IMG/VR virus record: IMGVR_UViG_3300044614_001468
Location: 1 to 55,471 of that record
DNA length: 55,471 bases
Reading direction: 5' to 3' (one strand)
Origin: a virus
Of this stretch, positions 18,001-25,892 are shown one piece after another. A program made the translations under genes and the position numbers. A model generated the notes under the pieces. The model was not told the origin of the DNA. It made no database searches and saw only the letters and a program-made list of their open reading frames with translations. The stretch's first letter is position 1. Each line of letters starts with the position of its first letter.

Positions 18001-20119
18001 TTATGATCAACTCCGTAATGAGTATCTTCCGGCAATCGTAAACGACTATAACGCACAAGGCTTTACTGTGCGCGATACCGCCGGTCAACGAGCGCGTGGC
18101 TCTAATCCGACATATTTTCCGCTGCATTCCGTAGCGGATGATGTTGAGCGGATCTTAACTACGATGCAGGGATCGCCTGAATGGGATAAGCTCAAGGCTG
18201 ATTTCATTAACTGGAACACTCAGCTGCGGCAGGCCGACGGGGCTTCTCTACAAGAGGCGCAAAGATATGCAGATGAGAAGTTCCAAGAGCGCGTTGGGAT
18301 TACTTCGAAGCCGCCGGGCATCGAGAGCGGCATTCCGTTCTCCGGTGCGCGTAAGCCTGAAGGTTATCCGCTGCCGCCTAGCTGGCGCAGTAATGATATC
18401 ATCGACATTCTGAATAACTATACGCGGCGTTCGGCCACGGACTTTGCGTATCAGCAGCATGTTGAGAGTTCGCCTGTAGCGATGGCTGCTTTGGGTGCAA
18501 AGACGATGTTGAACAATCAGCCTATTCCTGCAAATGTTCTTCAAAGCACGCCGCTGATTATCAACGAGCCGAGCGTGCAGTCTGTTCTGCGCGAGTATCG
18601 TGGAACACCGGCACAGCGCACAGACGGCGCATTGCAGAGCTTCGGGCGTTTTGTTAGTGCGTCTACGATTGGACCTGTCTCGAAGGTCGGCGACATCGGC
18701 ACGTCGATGTTTAAGGGTTTGGCTTATCTGCAAGGCAGTGAATACGCGAGCGGACTTGCTGATTTTACTAAGCGCATTGGAGATTGGGCCGCGTTGAAAG
18801 AGCGTTCTTATGCGTCGGGCTTGAATAAGCGTGATGCTGCCGAGAACATGCGTCAGGTGTTGGGCATCGCTGAAGACTCTACGGCTTTCATGGATAAAGC
18901 TGCAAGAGTGTTATCAAAAGCAACATTCGTCAACGATCTTGAATCTGCTGCGCGTGTGATTGCGCAGGGCTGGGGCGAGACTATCGTTGGGATTAATAAA
19001 AAGCTTGCGCTGAGTGGCGATAAGAATGCCACGCAGATGTTGGATACGCTTACGAAAGACTGGCGCACGCGGTCGGATGCTGATCTCGCGGCGCAGGTTG
19101 GACGTTTGCTGCAGGGTTCTTATGACATGCGACAACTTCCTGCCTCTGTGCTCGAAGGGGCCGCTGCGCCTTATCTGACGTGGAGCAAGTGGAGCATTGG
19201 ACAGTATGATTCGTTCGTTAAGTATGCTCTACAGCCTGCGATGCAAGGTAACATGAAGCCTCTGATCGGACAGATGTTGATTGGTGTGCTGGGCGGTGGT
19301 TCTATTGCAGCCGTGCAGGAATGGTTGAATAACCGCGAGGGCAAAGACATATCATGGAAAGAACTCGAAAGCTGGATGCAGCAGAATCAAGGTGAGCTTG
19401 GCGCTGATGGCGGACAGCTTCTTGGGCAGAAACTTCTGTCGATGGCTCAGAAGATGGGCACGTTTGGATTCGCTGGAGATTTGGTTAAGATGACTCTTGA
19501 TGCGTATGCTGGTGGCGCATCACAAGGCATTGCGACCATGCCTGCGATTGATGCGATCTATGATGTGAGTAAGCGTGCTGCGGCTGCGGGCAAAGCGCTT
19601 GATGATGGCGAAGACTTCGGCTTGGTGCTGAAGGCTTTGCTACAGGATTCACTGACAGGTCATGTGCAGGCTTTGCGCGTGGCAAGGAATTGGTTGGATG
19701 AGGATGAGAACCTGCGATATGATGATCGGCGTAAGCGTCGGTTGTTTGATGAGTTGTCGGGCTTGCCTAATAAGGGCGGCACGTTTGCTGTGAATTATAG
19801 CAATCTAAGTGAGAGGGAATTCGAGCGGGGCGAGATTACCCCACAGACCGGCGAAGAGGCATTCTCTTTGGTGTCGAGGGCGCGCGAAGAAGCAACGACG
19901 CCAGAAGATTATGCGAGCCGGATTAGGAAGTATAAGACAAGTCAGAATCAAATCATGCCTTCGTTGGAAAGGCAGCCGATGAAAGCGGCGAGATATCTAA
20001 GCTTTGTCGAAGGCGCAGAGGAAGGCGCTGGGGCTGAGACACTGAAGCGATATCTAACGAGAGAACAAGAGAACAAATATCGGAAGAGTTTGATAGAAGG
20101 AATGAGTGGTCTGAGATAA
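15023..20119 (+). CDS. Giant internal virion protein with HExxH zincin domain (1698 aa)
   Basis: At 1698 residues this is the largest gene in the window. Residues ~45-100 are glycine-rich and hydrophobic (GGAKLGMMAGAPFGPIGVG), a possible membrane-penetrating segment. Residues ~370-610 hold three or four tandem copies of a motif ending ARELY..EL.G.SGRPPS. Residues 685-689 are HEIGH, a zinc-metallopeptidase HExxH site inside ATADTAIHEIGHDIF. The remainder is long helices ending NKYRKSLIEGMSGLR. It is likely ejected into the host to form a channel and cleave a barrier or host protein. No lytic transglycosylase domain is apparent. Confidence 0.75.
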   Translation: MTQAQYQWLQDNGYDPTVYDVDPRGRVVKSPVAPEPVQQKMSPLRAAGTSFLGNLLPSAAGLGGAKLGMMAGAPFGPIGVGIGAIGGGLGAGYLAGRGQEAALEQIAPSALEEMRRAEQDQPIYSYLGGFAPNALAFRPSVQGMKGLLRPTVRGTETLTEALAKPEFIAPAANIAANVAGSTAGQLVNMSQGGEFSGPRFAADVTLGTLFNRPTALGRRMGFQDIPEPRREAPGDLAAAREQAAFMEYPPQDFITPREERGAQDIKTPGVNITPEGPEQFFTAEGKRMTEKAMAKDYTNWWKSETEPTTDLIKGAAEEIKMKVPKERLAELAQDPEVGAALRDPSRMPAFIAKQAEQSLEDVYQMMARREVEQRFASPEEAANQRALQELRAERGLPSETALSDVEEAYAARQRTPTKQAQELYGTELAGGSGRPPSLSQVAGADKSAYEAYSGGAPKQRVSTGARFLTAADAENQRALQKLRAERGLPNESPLSDINAAYEAAARSKAASQRTADVRARELYSPELTGISGRPPSVSKASEGYQLIPPTESPRSAIEAGREVYSQELEGPSGRPPSVGQVAKADKTAYEAYSGVRPAPEVKNATEAAREIYTRLQRPAEEYTGKITQEDINLATEIANRRGLKIELDRAYAGDQQVRGLYMVDADGNRIIRVNPLMATADTAIHEIGHDIFKGVTNKGMRRSLMDTAMDSPAYKAELAARAEEVKQGKITQEQANDIALEEGLIQAFGEQMPQVKRGELRAWYQAFKASMKQLVTGKMSPEDALAWMHYATTEAVPWKGVAVAKVDVGGERMQRGSELFSLTNEDFAPSSDPKFLHATHLEQNNPTGLRVAAREPSGKVTIGKLGDLHMDLPAVAENSEFGFVDKTGNFLTREQASAQRANPDIRYQRSILSEAKTPAELDYLASKGGPFADVATNVKAAYNTRDFKQGQWSSKFSLTSALPEEARVRLFNHLAGEFDSGVRSTPASDIRAAYDQLRNEYLPAIVNDYNAQGFTVRDTAGQRARGSNPTYFPLHSVADDVERILTTMQGSPEWDKLKADFINWNTQLRQADGASLQEAQRYADEKFQERVGITSKPPGIESGIPFSGARKPEGYPLPPSWRSNDIIDILNNYTRRSATDFAYQQHVESSPVAMAALGAKTMLNNQPIPANVLQSTPLIINEPSVQSVLREYRGTPAQRTDGALQSFGRFVSASTIGPVSKVGDIGTSMFKGLAYLQGSEYASGLADFTKRIGDWAALKERSYASGLNKRDAAENMRQVLGIAEDSTAFMDKAARVLSKATFVNDLESAARVIAQGWGETIVGINKKLALSGDKNATQMLDTLTKDWRTRSDADLAAQVGRLLQGSYDMRQLPASVLEGAAAPYLTWSKWSIGQYDSFVKYALQPAMQGNMKPLIGQMLIGVLGGGSIAAVQEWLNNREGKDISWKELESWMQQNQGELGADGGQLLGQKLLSMAQKMGTFGFAGDLVKMTLDAYAGGASQGIATMPAIDAIYDVSKRAAAAGKALDDGEDFGLVLKALLQDSLTGHVQALRVARNWLDEDENLRYDDRRKRRLFDELSGLPNKGGTFAVNYSNLSEREFERGEITPQTGEEAFSLVSRAREEATTPEDYASRIRKYKTSQNQIMPSLERQPMKAARYLSFVEGAEEGAGAETLKRYLTREQENKYRKSLIEGMSGLR

Positions 20120-20133
20120 AATTAGATAAATAA

Positions 20134-20170
20134 AAAACCCGCCCTGTGATAAGCAGAGCGGGTTTTCTTT
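20134..20170. terminator. Bidirectional terminator between converging transcription units
   Basis: Arms AAAACCCGC (20134-20142) and GCGGGTTTT (20158-20166), extended inside by CTG/CAG, are flanked by A-rich sequence on the left and CTTTTTG on the right. It can therefore stop transcription from both strands. It separates the plus-strand late operon from the minus-strand replication operon. Confidence 0.9.
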
Positions 20171-20180
20171 TTGTTAAAAT

Positions 20181-20477
20181 TTATTGCTCAAAAGGCTCGC
20201 CGGGTTTTGCTTGAGCGTGCTCGGCAAAGCGTGCATAGGCGGCAAGATCGACGTAGTTATCAGGATGATAGACTCGCGTGGATCGTTGAACTTTGAACGC
20301 AACCATCATTAGCTCGACGATGTGCGGCGGGATTGCTGTTGGAAGTGTGATACCGTAGTGCTGTTGGAGAATGCCAGTCCAACTTAGGCCGATGTTGCGA
20401 TGGCTGTGGTGTGGCTCGCCATAGATCTGGCCGCGCTGTTGGATGGTTTCTGAGACTGTATCTTTATTTTGCTGCAT
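20181..20477 (-). CDS. Small phage protein, DUF6378-like (98 aa)
   Basis: The start at 20477 (MQQNKDTVSETIQQRGQIYG) is chosen over upstream methionines because those lie inside the preceding gene. The pattern ..RGxxYGxxxxxHxxIGxxWxGILQ..., then PHIVELMMVAFKVQRS and HPDNYVDLAAYA, is that of a small family common in phage metabolic regions (DUF6378-type), related in layout to nucleotide-metabolism accessory proteins. No catalytic function is known. It is the last gene of the minus-strand operon and overlaps the previous gene by 14 bases. Confidence 0.7.
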   Translation of the reverse strand: MQQNKDTVSETIQQRGQIYGEPHHSHRNIGLSWTGILQQHYGITLPTAIPPHIVELMMVAFKVQRSTRVYHPDNYVDLAAYARFAEHAQAKPGEPFEQ

Positions 20478-21723
20478 AGTATTCAATGTTGTTTTCTTTG
20501 ACACGGCAGATTCTATCCATTGTGGTGAGGTCATCGAGGACTCTAGTGAGTTCATCGGGTGTTTTGAGTGATTGATAGAAACGAACGAAGATAGATTTCT
20601 TTGTAGATCTATGTGAGGTTTTTATAAAGCGCCAGATGTCTTCTGTGATCTTTGCGCTTTCGTTGCGGCCCATGCCGACGAATGGGATGTGCATATCCTT
20701 TTCAAGATTAGCGAGATGCGCTGTGGCTTTCTCTGCATCCTCTCTTGTCACGGTCATATCCAATGTCCGCGCGAAGTGTACGGCGAAGAGGATCTTCTGA
20801 TGATGAAGATTCTTGCGGCCGTAGTATTCGTCCAGCATTGGATGTTTGTTCGTGTGGACGAGATTAGGATGAAGTTCGAAGTGATGGTGGATGTATTCTT
20901 TGGCTTCGTCGTTCAGAATGACAGGTCCATAGAGCTTGTTAAGTTCACGAATGTAAGACTGCAGGCGAGCTTTCGCAGCCTTCTGTTCCTCCGAAAGCGG
21001 AGGAATGGAATATAAATGAAAACGCTTTTCGATCCCATATACGATGATCGTTCGAGCCATAAAACCGTCCGAGAGAATATCTTGATTCTGAAGACTTTGA
21101 AACTTTCCAAGCGTTGTGTTGCCCAAGAGACTGATGCACATATTTGTACAGAAGTCCGTGTCGCTGTGCTTAAGTTTTCGTACGTACTTTCTTCCACCGT
21201 TATAAGCTTCGAGAAGAAAGTCTGAAAGTTGTTCGGCATTTTTCTTAAAGATTGAGGTTAGTTCGTCGAGGATGAATACGAGAGAGCTGTGATGATAGGC
21301 TTTGCGGCGATTCTCGGAATCGACGTAGCGGTGCAAATACGCAACGCGCGAAGTCTCTTGCGTGAATTGCTCGAACGTCGTGCTGTTTGGGGCGATATAG
21401 ATAAGAGGCTGTCGGGCGCCTTTGCGGTTGTCTGAGGCATCTTCGCCGAGGAGTTCAGCGGCGAGATCATTCTCTGGAGTTTTGATCTCGGCGGGGATTT
21501 CTAGGAGTTCTTTCATCGGACTCGTAATGAGAGATTTACCCGCCGAAGCGGGTCCGATGAAAGCGATGTATTGATTCGGAAATACTGCGTGGAAGTCAAG
21601 GTCACCGAACCAGACGCGCCTTTGAAGGGCGGCGCCGATCATGAAATAGAAAGCAGCATCGACAAACGGCTGCGGGCTTTGTACGTCTTTTGTGTACAAA
21701 CACCAGTCTTCATATAGGCTCAT
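20464..21723 (-). CDS. DUF3987-like P-loop ATPase, probable replication helicase (419 aa)
   Basis: Walker A GPASAGKS is at residues 57-64 and Walker B FILDE at 150-154, followed by ELTSIFKKN. C-terminal helices include a winged-helix-like end (KSIFVRFYQSLKTPDELTRVLDDL). The arrangement matches DUF3987-type ATPases found in place of, or next to, primase-helicases in phages and mobile elements. It is likely to work at the replication fork with the split PolA encoded just upstream. It lies behind the predicted sigma-54 promoter at 21956-21971. Confidence 0.65.
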   Translation of the reverse strand: MSLYEDWCLYTKDVQSPQPFVDAAFYFMIGAALQRRVWFGDLDFHAVFPNQYIAFIGPASAGKSLITSPMKELLEIPAEIKTPENDLAAELLGEDASDNRKGARQPLIYIAPNSTTFEQFTQETSRVAYLHRYVDSENRRKAYHHSSLVFILDELTSIFKKNAEQLSDFLLEAYNGGRKYVRKLKHSDTDFCTNMCISLLGNTTLGKFQSLQNQDILSDGFMARTIIVYGIEKRFHLYSIPPLSEEQKAAKARLQSYIRELNKLYGPVILNDEAKEYIHHHFELHPNLVHTNKHPMLDEYYGRKNLHHQKILFAVHFARTLDMTVTREDAEKATAHLANLEKDMHIPFVGMGRNESAKITEDIWRFIKTSHRSTKKSIFVRFYQSLKTPDELTRVLDDLTTMDRICRVKENNIEYYAAK

Positions 21724-21937
21724 GCAAGTATGCGAGTCTTACAGAGTTCTTGCGGATTTGTAGTGTGGTTATTACGTCGAAACCTTCTAGCTTCTCAAAG
21801 CTCGGATCGAACTCGCTGGGAAGATGGGTCTCATGTACAATAACGACCGAGGGCGGCGGCAGGTTGGGCGGCCACTCTTTTACTTTTTCCCTGATCGCGT
21901 TTGTGATCTGGGTTATTCGGTCGTTCGTCTGTCTCAT
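21710..21937 (-). CDS. Small hypothetical protein, first gene after a sigma-54 site (75 aa)
   Basis: MRQTNDRITQITNAIREKVKEWPP opens a 75-residue protein with a central SVVIVHETHLPSEFDPSFE segment. It overlaps the DUF3987-like gene by 14 bases, so the two are probably translated together. Its ATG (21937) is only about 8 bases from the expected transcription start of the sigma-54-like promoter, implying a very short or absent leader. Family not recognised. Confidence 0.55.
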   Translation of the reverse strand: MRQTNDRITQITNAIREKVKEWPPNLPPPSVVIVHETHLPSEFDPSFEKLEGFDVITTLQIRKNSVRLAYLHEPI

Positions 21938-21955
21938 ACTGGGTAAAGCGGAGGG

Positions 21956-21971
21956 AGCTTTTCTTGGGCCA
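21956..21971 (-). promoter_or_regulatory. Predicted sigma-54 promoter for the DUF3987 operon
   Basis: The minus strand reads TGGCCC-AAGAA-AAGCT, with the invariant GG and GC twelve bases apart as in -24/-12 promoters. The downstream bases CCCTCC are shared with the site at 26531-26546. It sits in the 37-base gap between the polymerase C-half and the 75-aa gene. Predicted start of transcription is near 21945. Confidence 0.65.
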
Positions 21972-21974
21972 CTG

Positions 21975-22967
21975 TTAGGCTAAGTCTCTCATGCCGTTAG
22001 GATTATCTTTTGAATACTTGCCCCAGTTCTTTCCGACTTGGGCCTCCGATTTCATCGTGAAGTTTATTCCGTCTCGGCCTGTGAGAGAAATGGCGAGGCA
22101 TTCTTGCATGAGCTTCGCCGTGTCAGTGACAATCCCATCTGGAACCAGCGCCAGAAAAGAGTCATGTTTATTGTTAATAGCTGGGAGTGTATTCTTAGGC
22201 CGCTCAGTGTTATAGCGGTTGACCGCGATATGTGTGATGCATCCCACGGTGGACTGAGGAACCCATGAGATGCCTTCCCTGATATAAGAGTCAGTAATAG
22301 TTCTCTCGAACCTGCGTGGATATCCAAACAGATTCCGGAGCTGACGGTTAGTTCTAATTTGAAATTCAATTTCATCTTGCCATTCTATGATTTCGGGGAA
22401 TAGGGACGCGAAGAAGCCGAGGAATGTTTTACATTCTTGAAGAGATAAAGTCAAAGTACCGTGACTTTGCTTGAGAGTCTGAAGCTGGAAGGTCCGCTCA
22501 CGCATTCTATAGGAGGAAGCGTGGCAGACCATCTTGCCGATCTTGTATTCTTTATCTGAGGATTTGATTGCTTTGTCGAGAGGTTTCCAATCTTTGTCTT
22601 GCTTGAGTTCTGTTGGGCTGAGAGATTTCCAATAGCTTGGACTTTTACCGGCGAGAGGCCATTCGTTCTGCATCTGCTCGCAGAAGATGTGAAGCGCGAT
22701 GAAGGTATGAGGTTTGATGCCGACGTTGAAGAGTTCTCTATAACGGCCCGGTCGTGTAAGGTTGGCGACGATAAGAGCTTCGGCGCCGCTTTGGTCGCAT
22801 TGGACGAATGTGTGGTTTGGAGGAGCTATGTAAATATCGAGAGCTTCCTTGTCGGGATTCTGGAGATTCGCTCCGTAGTCGCCTAGGAATTGACCGCTTG
22901 CTAGGCGAAAGCTTCCTGTGCCAGCGACCTTAAGTGAGGTCAGGCAATGGATGTGTGGAGTGGGCAT
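21975..22967 (-). CDS. polA: DNA polymerase family A, C-terminal (palm/fingers) half of a split enzyme (330 aa)
   Basis: This protein starts exactly where the palm begins: HIHCLTSLKVAGTGSFRLAS then ANLQNP corresponds to the H.S...TGRLSS..NLQNIP region of PolA. Motif A is QCDQSGAE (Asp58). Motif B is KMVCHASSYR (Lys145, His149, Tyr153). Motif C is NNKHDSF (Asp269). The end GINFTMKSEAQVGKNWG resembles the T7 polymerase C-terminus. The 3'-5' exonuclease and thumb are in a separate gene, 24375-25805. His149 stands where PolA has Phe762 (Tyr526 in T7), and motif C is HDS rather than HDE. It presumably assembles with the N-half. Confidence 0.88.
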   Translation of the reverse strand: MPTPHIHCLTSLKVAGTGSFRLASGQFLGDYGANLQNPDKEALDIYIAPPNHTFVQCDQSGAEALIVANLTRPGRYRELFNVGIKPHTFIALHIFCEQMQNEWPLAGKSPSYWKSLSPTELKQDKDWKPLDKAIKSSDKEYKIGKMVCHASSYRMRERTFQLQTLKQSHGTLTLSLQECKTFLGFFASLFPEIIEWQDEIEFQIRTNRQLRNLFGYPRRFERTITDSYIREGISWVPQSTVGCITHIAVNRYNTERPKNTLPAINNKHDSFLALVPDGIVTDTAKLMQECLAISLTGRDGINFTMKSEAQVGKNWGKYSKDNPNGMRDLA

Positions 22968-22969
22968 AG

Positions 22970-23512
22970 TTATTCGCAGGAATAAATCTCTTTAGATACT
23001 TTCAAACCCGTCGGCCAGTCAGTATTCTTATGAAAGCTATCGTCGAGGATCATGACTTTGTTCGTGGGCTGGGCCGTGATGCGACCGTTGTCGAGCTTGA
23101 TAAAGAGGAACTCTTTGTTCTGCTCGGGATCGTTGCTGAAGCCATCGTCAAAGGGCGCGGCTGTGAAGAGATAGTCGCCGTAGTGTATAAAGCCGTCGCA
23201 ATCTGCCATACAACGCTGACCTCGCAGATAAGTGTACTGGATGGTTTCGAAATTCCAACCGTAGCAATCCCAGCGTTGAGATTGTTCAAGAGGCCATTCG
23301 CTGGGGAGTATATCAGAGCCGAAGTATAGCGCATGAAGCGGAAGATTACGATAGATCGCTCCGTTCTCCAGCAAGACATGACAGCCCCATGCGCGGCCGG
23401 GCGTTGACGTTATGGCGAACCATATCGCGGGCATGTAGCCTTGCGGATGTTTGTGCGTGAAAGCTGTGTCTACGTTTGTGTAGAGATGCTTGGGTAGGTT
23501 TTTTGTGAACAT
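22970..23512 (-). CDS. Unknown protein inserted between polymerase halves (180 aa)
   Basis: The protein is rich in aromatics and has four to five histidines and several cysteines (WGCHVLLENGAIYRNLP, CYGWNFETIQYTYLRGQRC). It ends TGLKVSKEIYSCE. I do not recognise the family. It sits between ligase and the PolA C-half, two bases from the latter, so it is co-expressed with replication proteins. It has no homing-endonuclease motif (no LAGLIDADG, GIY-YIG or HNH), so nothing visible marks it as the agent that split polA. Confidence 0.6.
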   Translation of the reverse strand: MFTKNLPKHLYTNVDTAFTHKHPQGYMPAIWFAITSTPGRAWGCHVLLENGAIYRNLPLHALYFGSDILPSEWPLEQSQRWDCYGWNFETIQYTYLRGQRCMADCDGFIHYGDYLFTAAPFDDGFSNDPEQNKEFLFIKLDNGRITAQPTNKVMILDDSFHKNTDWPTGLKVSKEIYSCE

Positions 23513-23523
23513 ATTTTTAAAGA

Positions 23524-24372
23524 TTAAACGTCATCCCTCCACCCAACAAACGACGCATTGAACGGGCGACCGTCGTCGGTGAGGTTGAGATACTTGATCG
23601 TTGCTTTCTTTTGGAAGTGATAATTTGGGGTAATGAATTCCTCACGCTCTTCGTCGGTGAAGCCTGTGCCGACCTCAAAGCTTACGCCTCTGTTGGTGAT
23701 GAACTTAAGCGCACCTAGTTTGCCTTTGCATTTGCCTTCATCAGAGACGACGCGCCCAATGCACTGGAACTCGTCGTCGAGAAATGCTTTGCGCTTTTGG
23801 AGATTCATCGTCGAGCGTTCCTTTGTGCCCTGTGGCATATACGATCCGAAGACGCTCTTGATCATTTGGCCTTCGAATTGTTGCTTGAGATATTCTTCGT
23901 AACAAGCGTCAAGTTCAATACGAGTCTTGCAAATAGACCACGGGATCATTTCTACGCCAACGCCAGTAGATTCCTTAATGATCTTTTCAAGCAAGAGCAT
24001 CCGAGTGAGTGCGTTGTATTTAGGTTCTACAAGATCGAACGCATAGAAACTGATATGCTTGGCGTCTTCACCGGGCAGAATGCGATTCACGCCCACGGCG
24101 GCGTTGATCTTCTGGAGACTCATGCCGTGGCAGTATAGCTCGCCGTCGATAATGTAATCGTTAAGCGGCGGCGGAAATATACTTTGCAAAACGGCATCAT
24201 TCCACCGCTTGCCATCTCGCGAGAAGAAACCCCGACCGGGAATGTACATGCACCTTAGCCCATTCAGCTTGGGCATCGAGACGACGTGACCGAATTTTGA
24301 GGGGTCATAAATCCCAGCGCGCATAAAGGATGCGGCGATTTGTGGGTCTTTTTCTTTTGTATCTTTTTTCAT
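23524..24372 (-). CDS. ATP-dependent DNA ligase (282 aa)
   Basis: The start at 24372 (MKKDTKEKD) avoids overlap with polA-N. The nucleotidyltransferase motif I is MPKLNGLR with the adenylated Lys35 (KxNGxR; DNA ligases usually have KxDG). Motif III is DYIIDGELY (~72-80), motif IV EGQMIKS, and an OB-like C-terminal part follows (CIGRVVSDEGKCKGKLGAL). It is short, as phage ligases are. It would seal nicks in replication and recombination. It is encoded between the two halves of PolA. Confidence 0.85.
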   Translation of the reverse strand: MKKDTKEKDPQIAASFMRAGIYDPSKFGHVVSMPKLNGLRCMYIPGRGFFSRDGKRWNDAVLQSIFPPPLNDYIIDGELYCHGMSLQKINAAVGVNRILPGEDAKHISFYAFDLVEPKYNALTRMLLLEKIIKESTGVGVEMIPWSICKTRIELDACYEEYLKQQFEGQMIKSVFGSYMPQGTKERSTMNLQKRKAFLDDEFQCIGRVVSDEGKCKGKLGALKFITNRGVSFEVGTGFTDEEREEFITPNYHFQKKATIKYLNLTDDGRPFNASFVGWRDDV

Positions 24373-24374
24373 AT

Positions 24375-25805
24375 TTAATATTCCCAAATCCATTGTTGAA
24401 ATCCTAGCATACCTTTCAGCTTAACCATACGACGCATCTCGAAGATCACATCAATAGCGACGTTCTTAGGATGCTTGAGTTTGATCTTATAGAGAGCATC
24501 CCCAGCGACACTCGGAGCGCCTTTGTCTGTTGTCTTTTCTGGTTTGTATTTTAGTTGTTCGTGTAGATAACGAACGACTTGATCCGGGCTGCCGGGATTA
24601 AGGTCGAAGCCGACGAGGATTTTTAGGATTCTATTTAACTGCTTATATCTTTCTTCACAGCGTCGGACGATGTATTGCCGCTTGACGGGATCAAAGTGCA
24701 TTCCGTGCAGTGACATGAAGGCGTAGTCTGCGAGAGATCGGCTGGCTTGATCGACAGAGTCTTGAAGTCCAGCGTCGTTTCGGCAGACTTCAATCTGACC
24801 ATAGTAAATTTCTCTGAGGACAATAACGTCTTTAACATTGTAAGCGCGGAGCTGCTCAAATTGTGCTCGATTGCGAGGATCAAAGTTCCCTGCTTCATCT
24901 TTATGGAAGGGTCTGTTGCTGTAAAGAGTGGCTTGATGTGCCAGAGATTTCTCGGCCTCAGGGAATATGCGATGCCCAGCGACCATGGTGTCATAGATGT
25001 CATGGCCGAATGGGATCTTATAGAAGGCGGCGAGGAAGCATAGGTCAAAGAGGGCGTTATGTATGACGACTCTTCTTTTCTTTAGCTCTCTTATGAAGCG
25101 CGCAAAGAAAACCACACCCACATTAAGATTGCCGCCCCAATCGTACACAGGGATAGAGTAAACAGGACTCTCTCCACAGGCGATGGCGAGACACGTAAGG
25201 GTGTTCGTCTTGGGGTGAGTCTCAATGTCGAAGAATATAGGACCGTCGTAGTCGAAGACACTTGTGCATTCGGCTGCTCTTTGACAGATGACGGTTTGTG
25301 GTTCAGGTTGAACTTTTTGGGGGTCATATGTTAGGAGTTTCTTGATGTCTTGTGCGAACCAAAAGCTGTAGTTACTGCGCTTCGTTGGGGATGTACTCTT
25401 GCCGTCGTCTTTATCTAGAATGTCTTCGCCGTCATTGTCTCCCTCCAAAGCGTCTTCCATGCCCCATGCGTCGACACAATCTTGAGGCCAGTAAGTAACG
25501 ATGTATTGGGTTTTATTTGGCGAGAGATAGACGACGCCGCGAAAGGCGTCTAGGGTTTTTCCTTTAGCTGCTGGTAGATAATCTAGGGCTTTGGCTCCGG
25601 CAAAGATGATCTTTGTGATGCCGCTTGGTTTGTTTGCGCCTTTGAAGAAGTCGTCGGCGAAAGTAATGAAAACGTTAGATGCGTCATCAAGATCAATACC
25701 ATGACGTACCAAAGTATCACGCACGAAGTCACCAGCGGGTCCGAGTAAGATCCCATTATTTTCTTTATCAAAGCGCGAAGGTCCATGGAGAACGAGGGCT
25801 ATCAT
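24375..25805 (-). CDS. polA: UDG-fold + 3'-5' exonuclease + thumb: N-terminal half of split family A DNA polymerase (476 aa)
   Basis: Residues 1-~115 resemble a family-4-type uracil-DNA glycosylase fold (ILLGPAGDFVRDTL, KIIFAGAKAL, YIVTYWPQ) without an obvious full active site. A similar N-terminal domain is known on SPO1-type polymerases. Residues ~188-340 are a DEDDy exonuclease: FFDIET, HNALFD, YNVKDV. The last ~110 residues are the PolA thumb, ending EMRRMVKLKGMLGFQQWIWEY at the point where PolA continues into the palm. The palm/fingers are in 21975-22967. No intein or intron boundary is visible at the stop. Confidence 0.85.
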   Translation of the reverse strand: MIALVLHGPSRFDKENNGILLGPAGDFVRDTLVRHGIDLDDASNVFITFADDFFKGANKPSGITKIIFAGAKALDYLPAAKGKTLDAFRGVVYLSPNKTQYIVTYWPQDCVDAWGMEDALEGDNDGEDILDKDDGKSTSPTKRSNYSFWFAQDIKKLLTYDPQKVQPEPQTVICQRAAECTSVFDYDGPIFFDIETHPKTNTLTCLAIACGESPVYSIPVYDWGGNLNVGVVFFARFIRELKKRRVVIHNALFDLCFLAAFYKIPFGHDIYDTMVAGHRIFPEAEKSLAHQATLYSNRPFHKDEAGNFDPRNRAQFEQLRAYNVKDVIVLREIYYGQIEVCRNDAGLQDSVDQASRSLADYAFMSLHGMHFDPVKRQYIVRRCEERYKQLNRILKILVGFDLNPGSPDQVVRYLHEQLKYKPEKTTDKGAPSVAGDALYKIKLKHPKNVAIDVIFEMRRMVKLKGMLGFQQWIWEY

Positions 25806-25830
25806 TAGGTGGTTAATTTAAGAGAAAAGA

Positions 25831-25855
25831 AAAGGCAGACTATTTCCGGTCTGCC
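25831..25855 (-). terminator. Terminator after the ssDNA-binding-like gene (second of a pair)
   Basis: Read on the minus strand, arms GGCAGAC and GTCTGCC (plus 834-840 and 849-855 of the 25-kb block) are followed by TTTTCTTTTCTC. Together with the hairpin at 25893-25924 it would strongly limit read-through into polA-N. Confidence 0.75.
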
Positions 25856-25892
25856 AGCGGGCGAGTTGGGATGTATGTCTTGAGGAAAGAAA

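Noticed and set aside
22970-24372. Intron or intein splitting the polymerase
   Set aside because: The halves have ordinary start and stop codons, the intervening DNA carries two complete genes, and no splice motifs or homing endonuclease were seen. It is kept as an independent split-gene finding.
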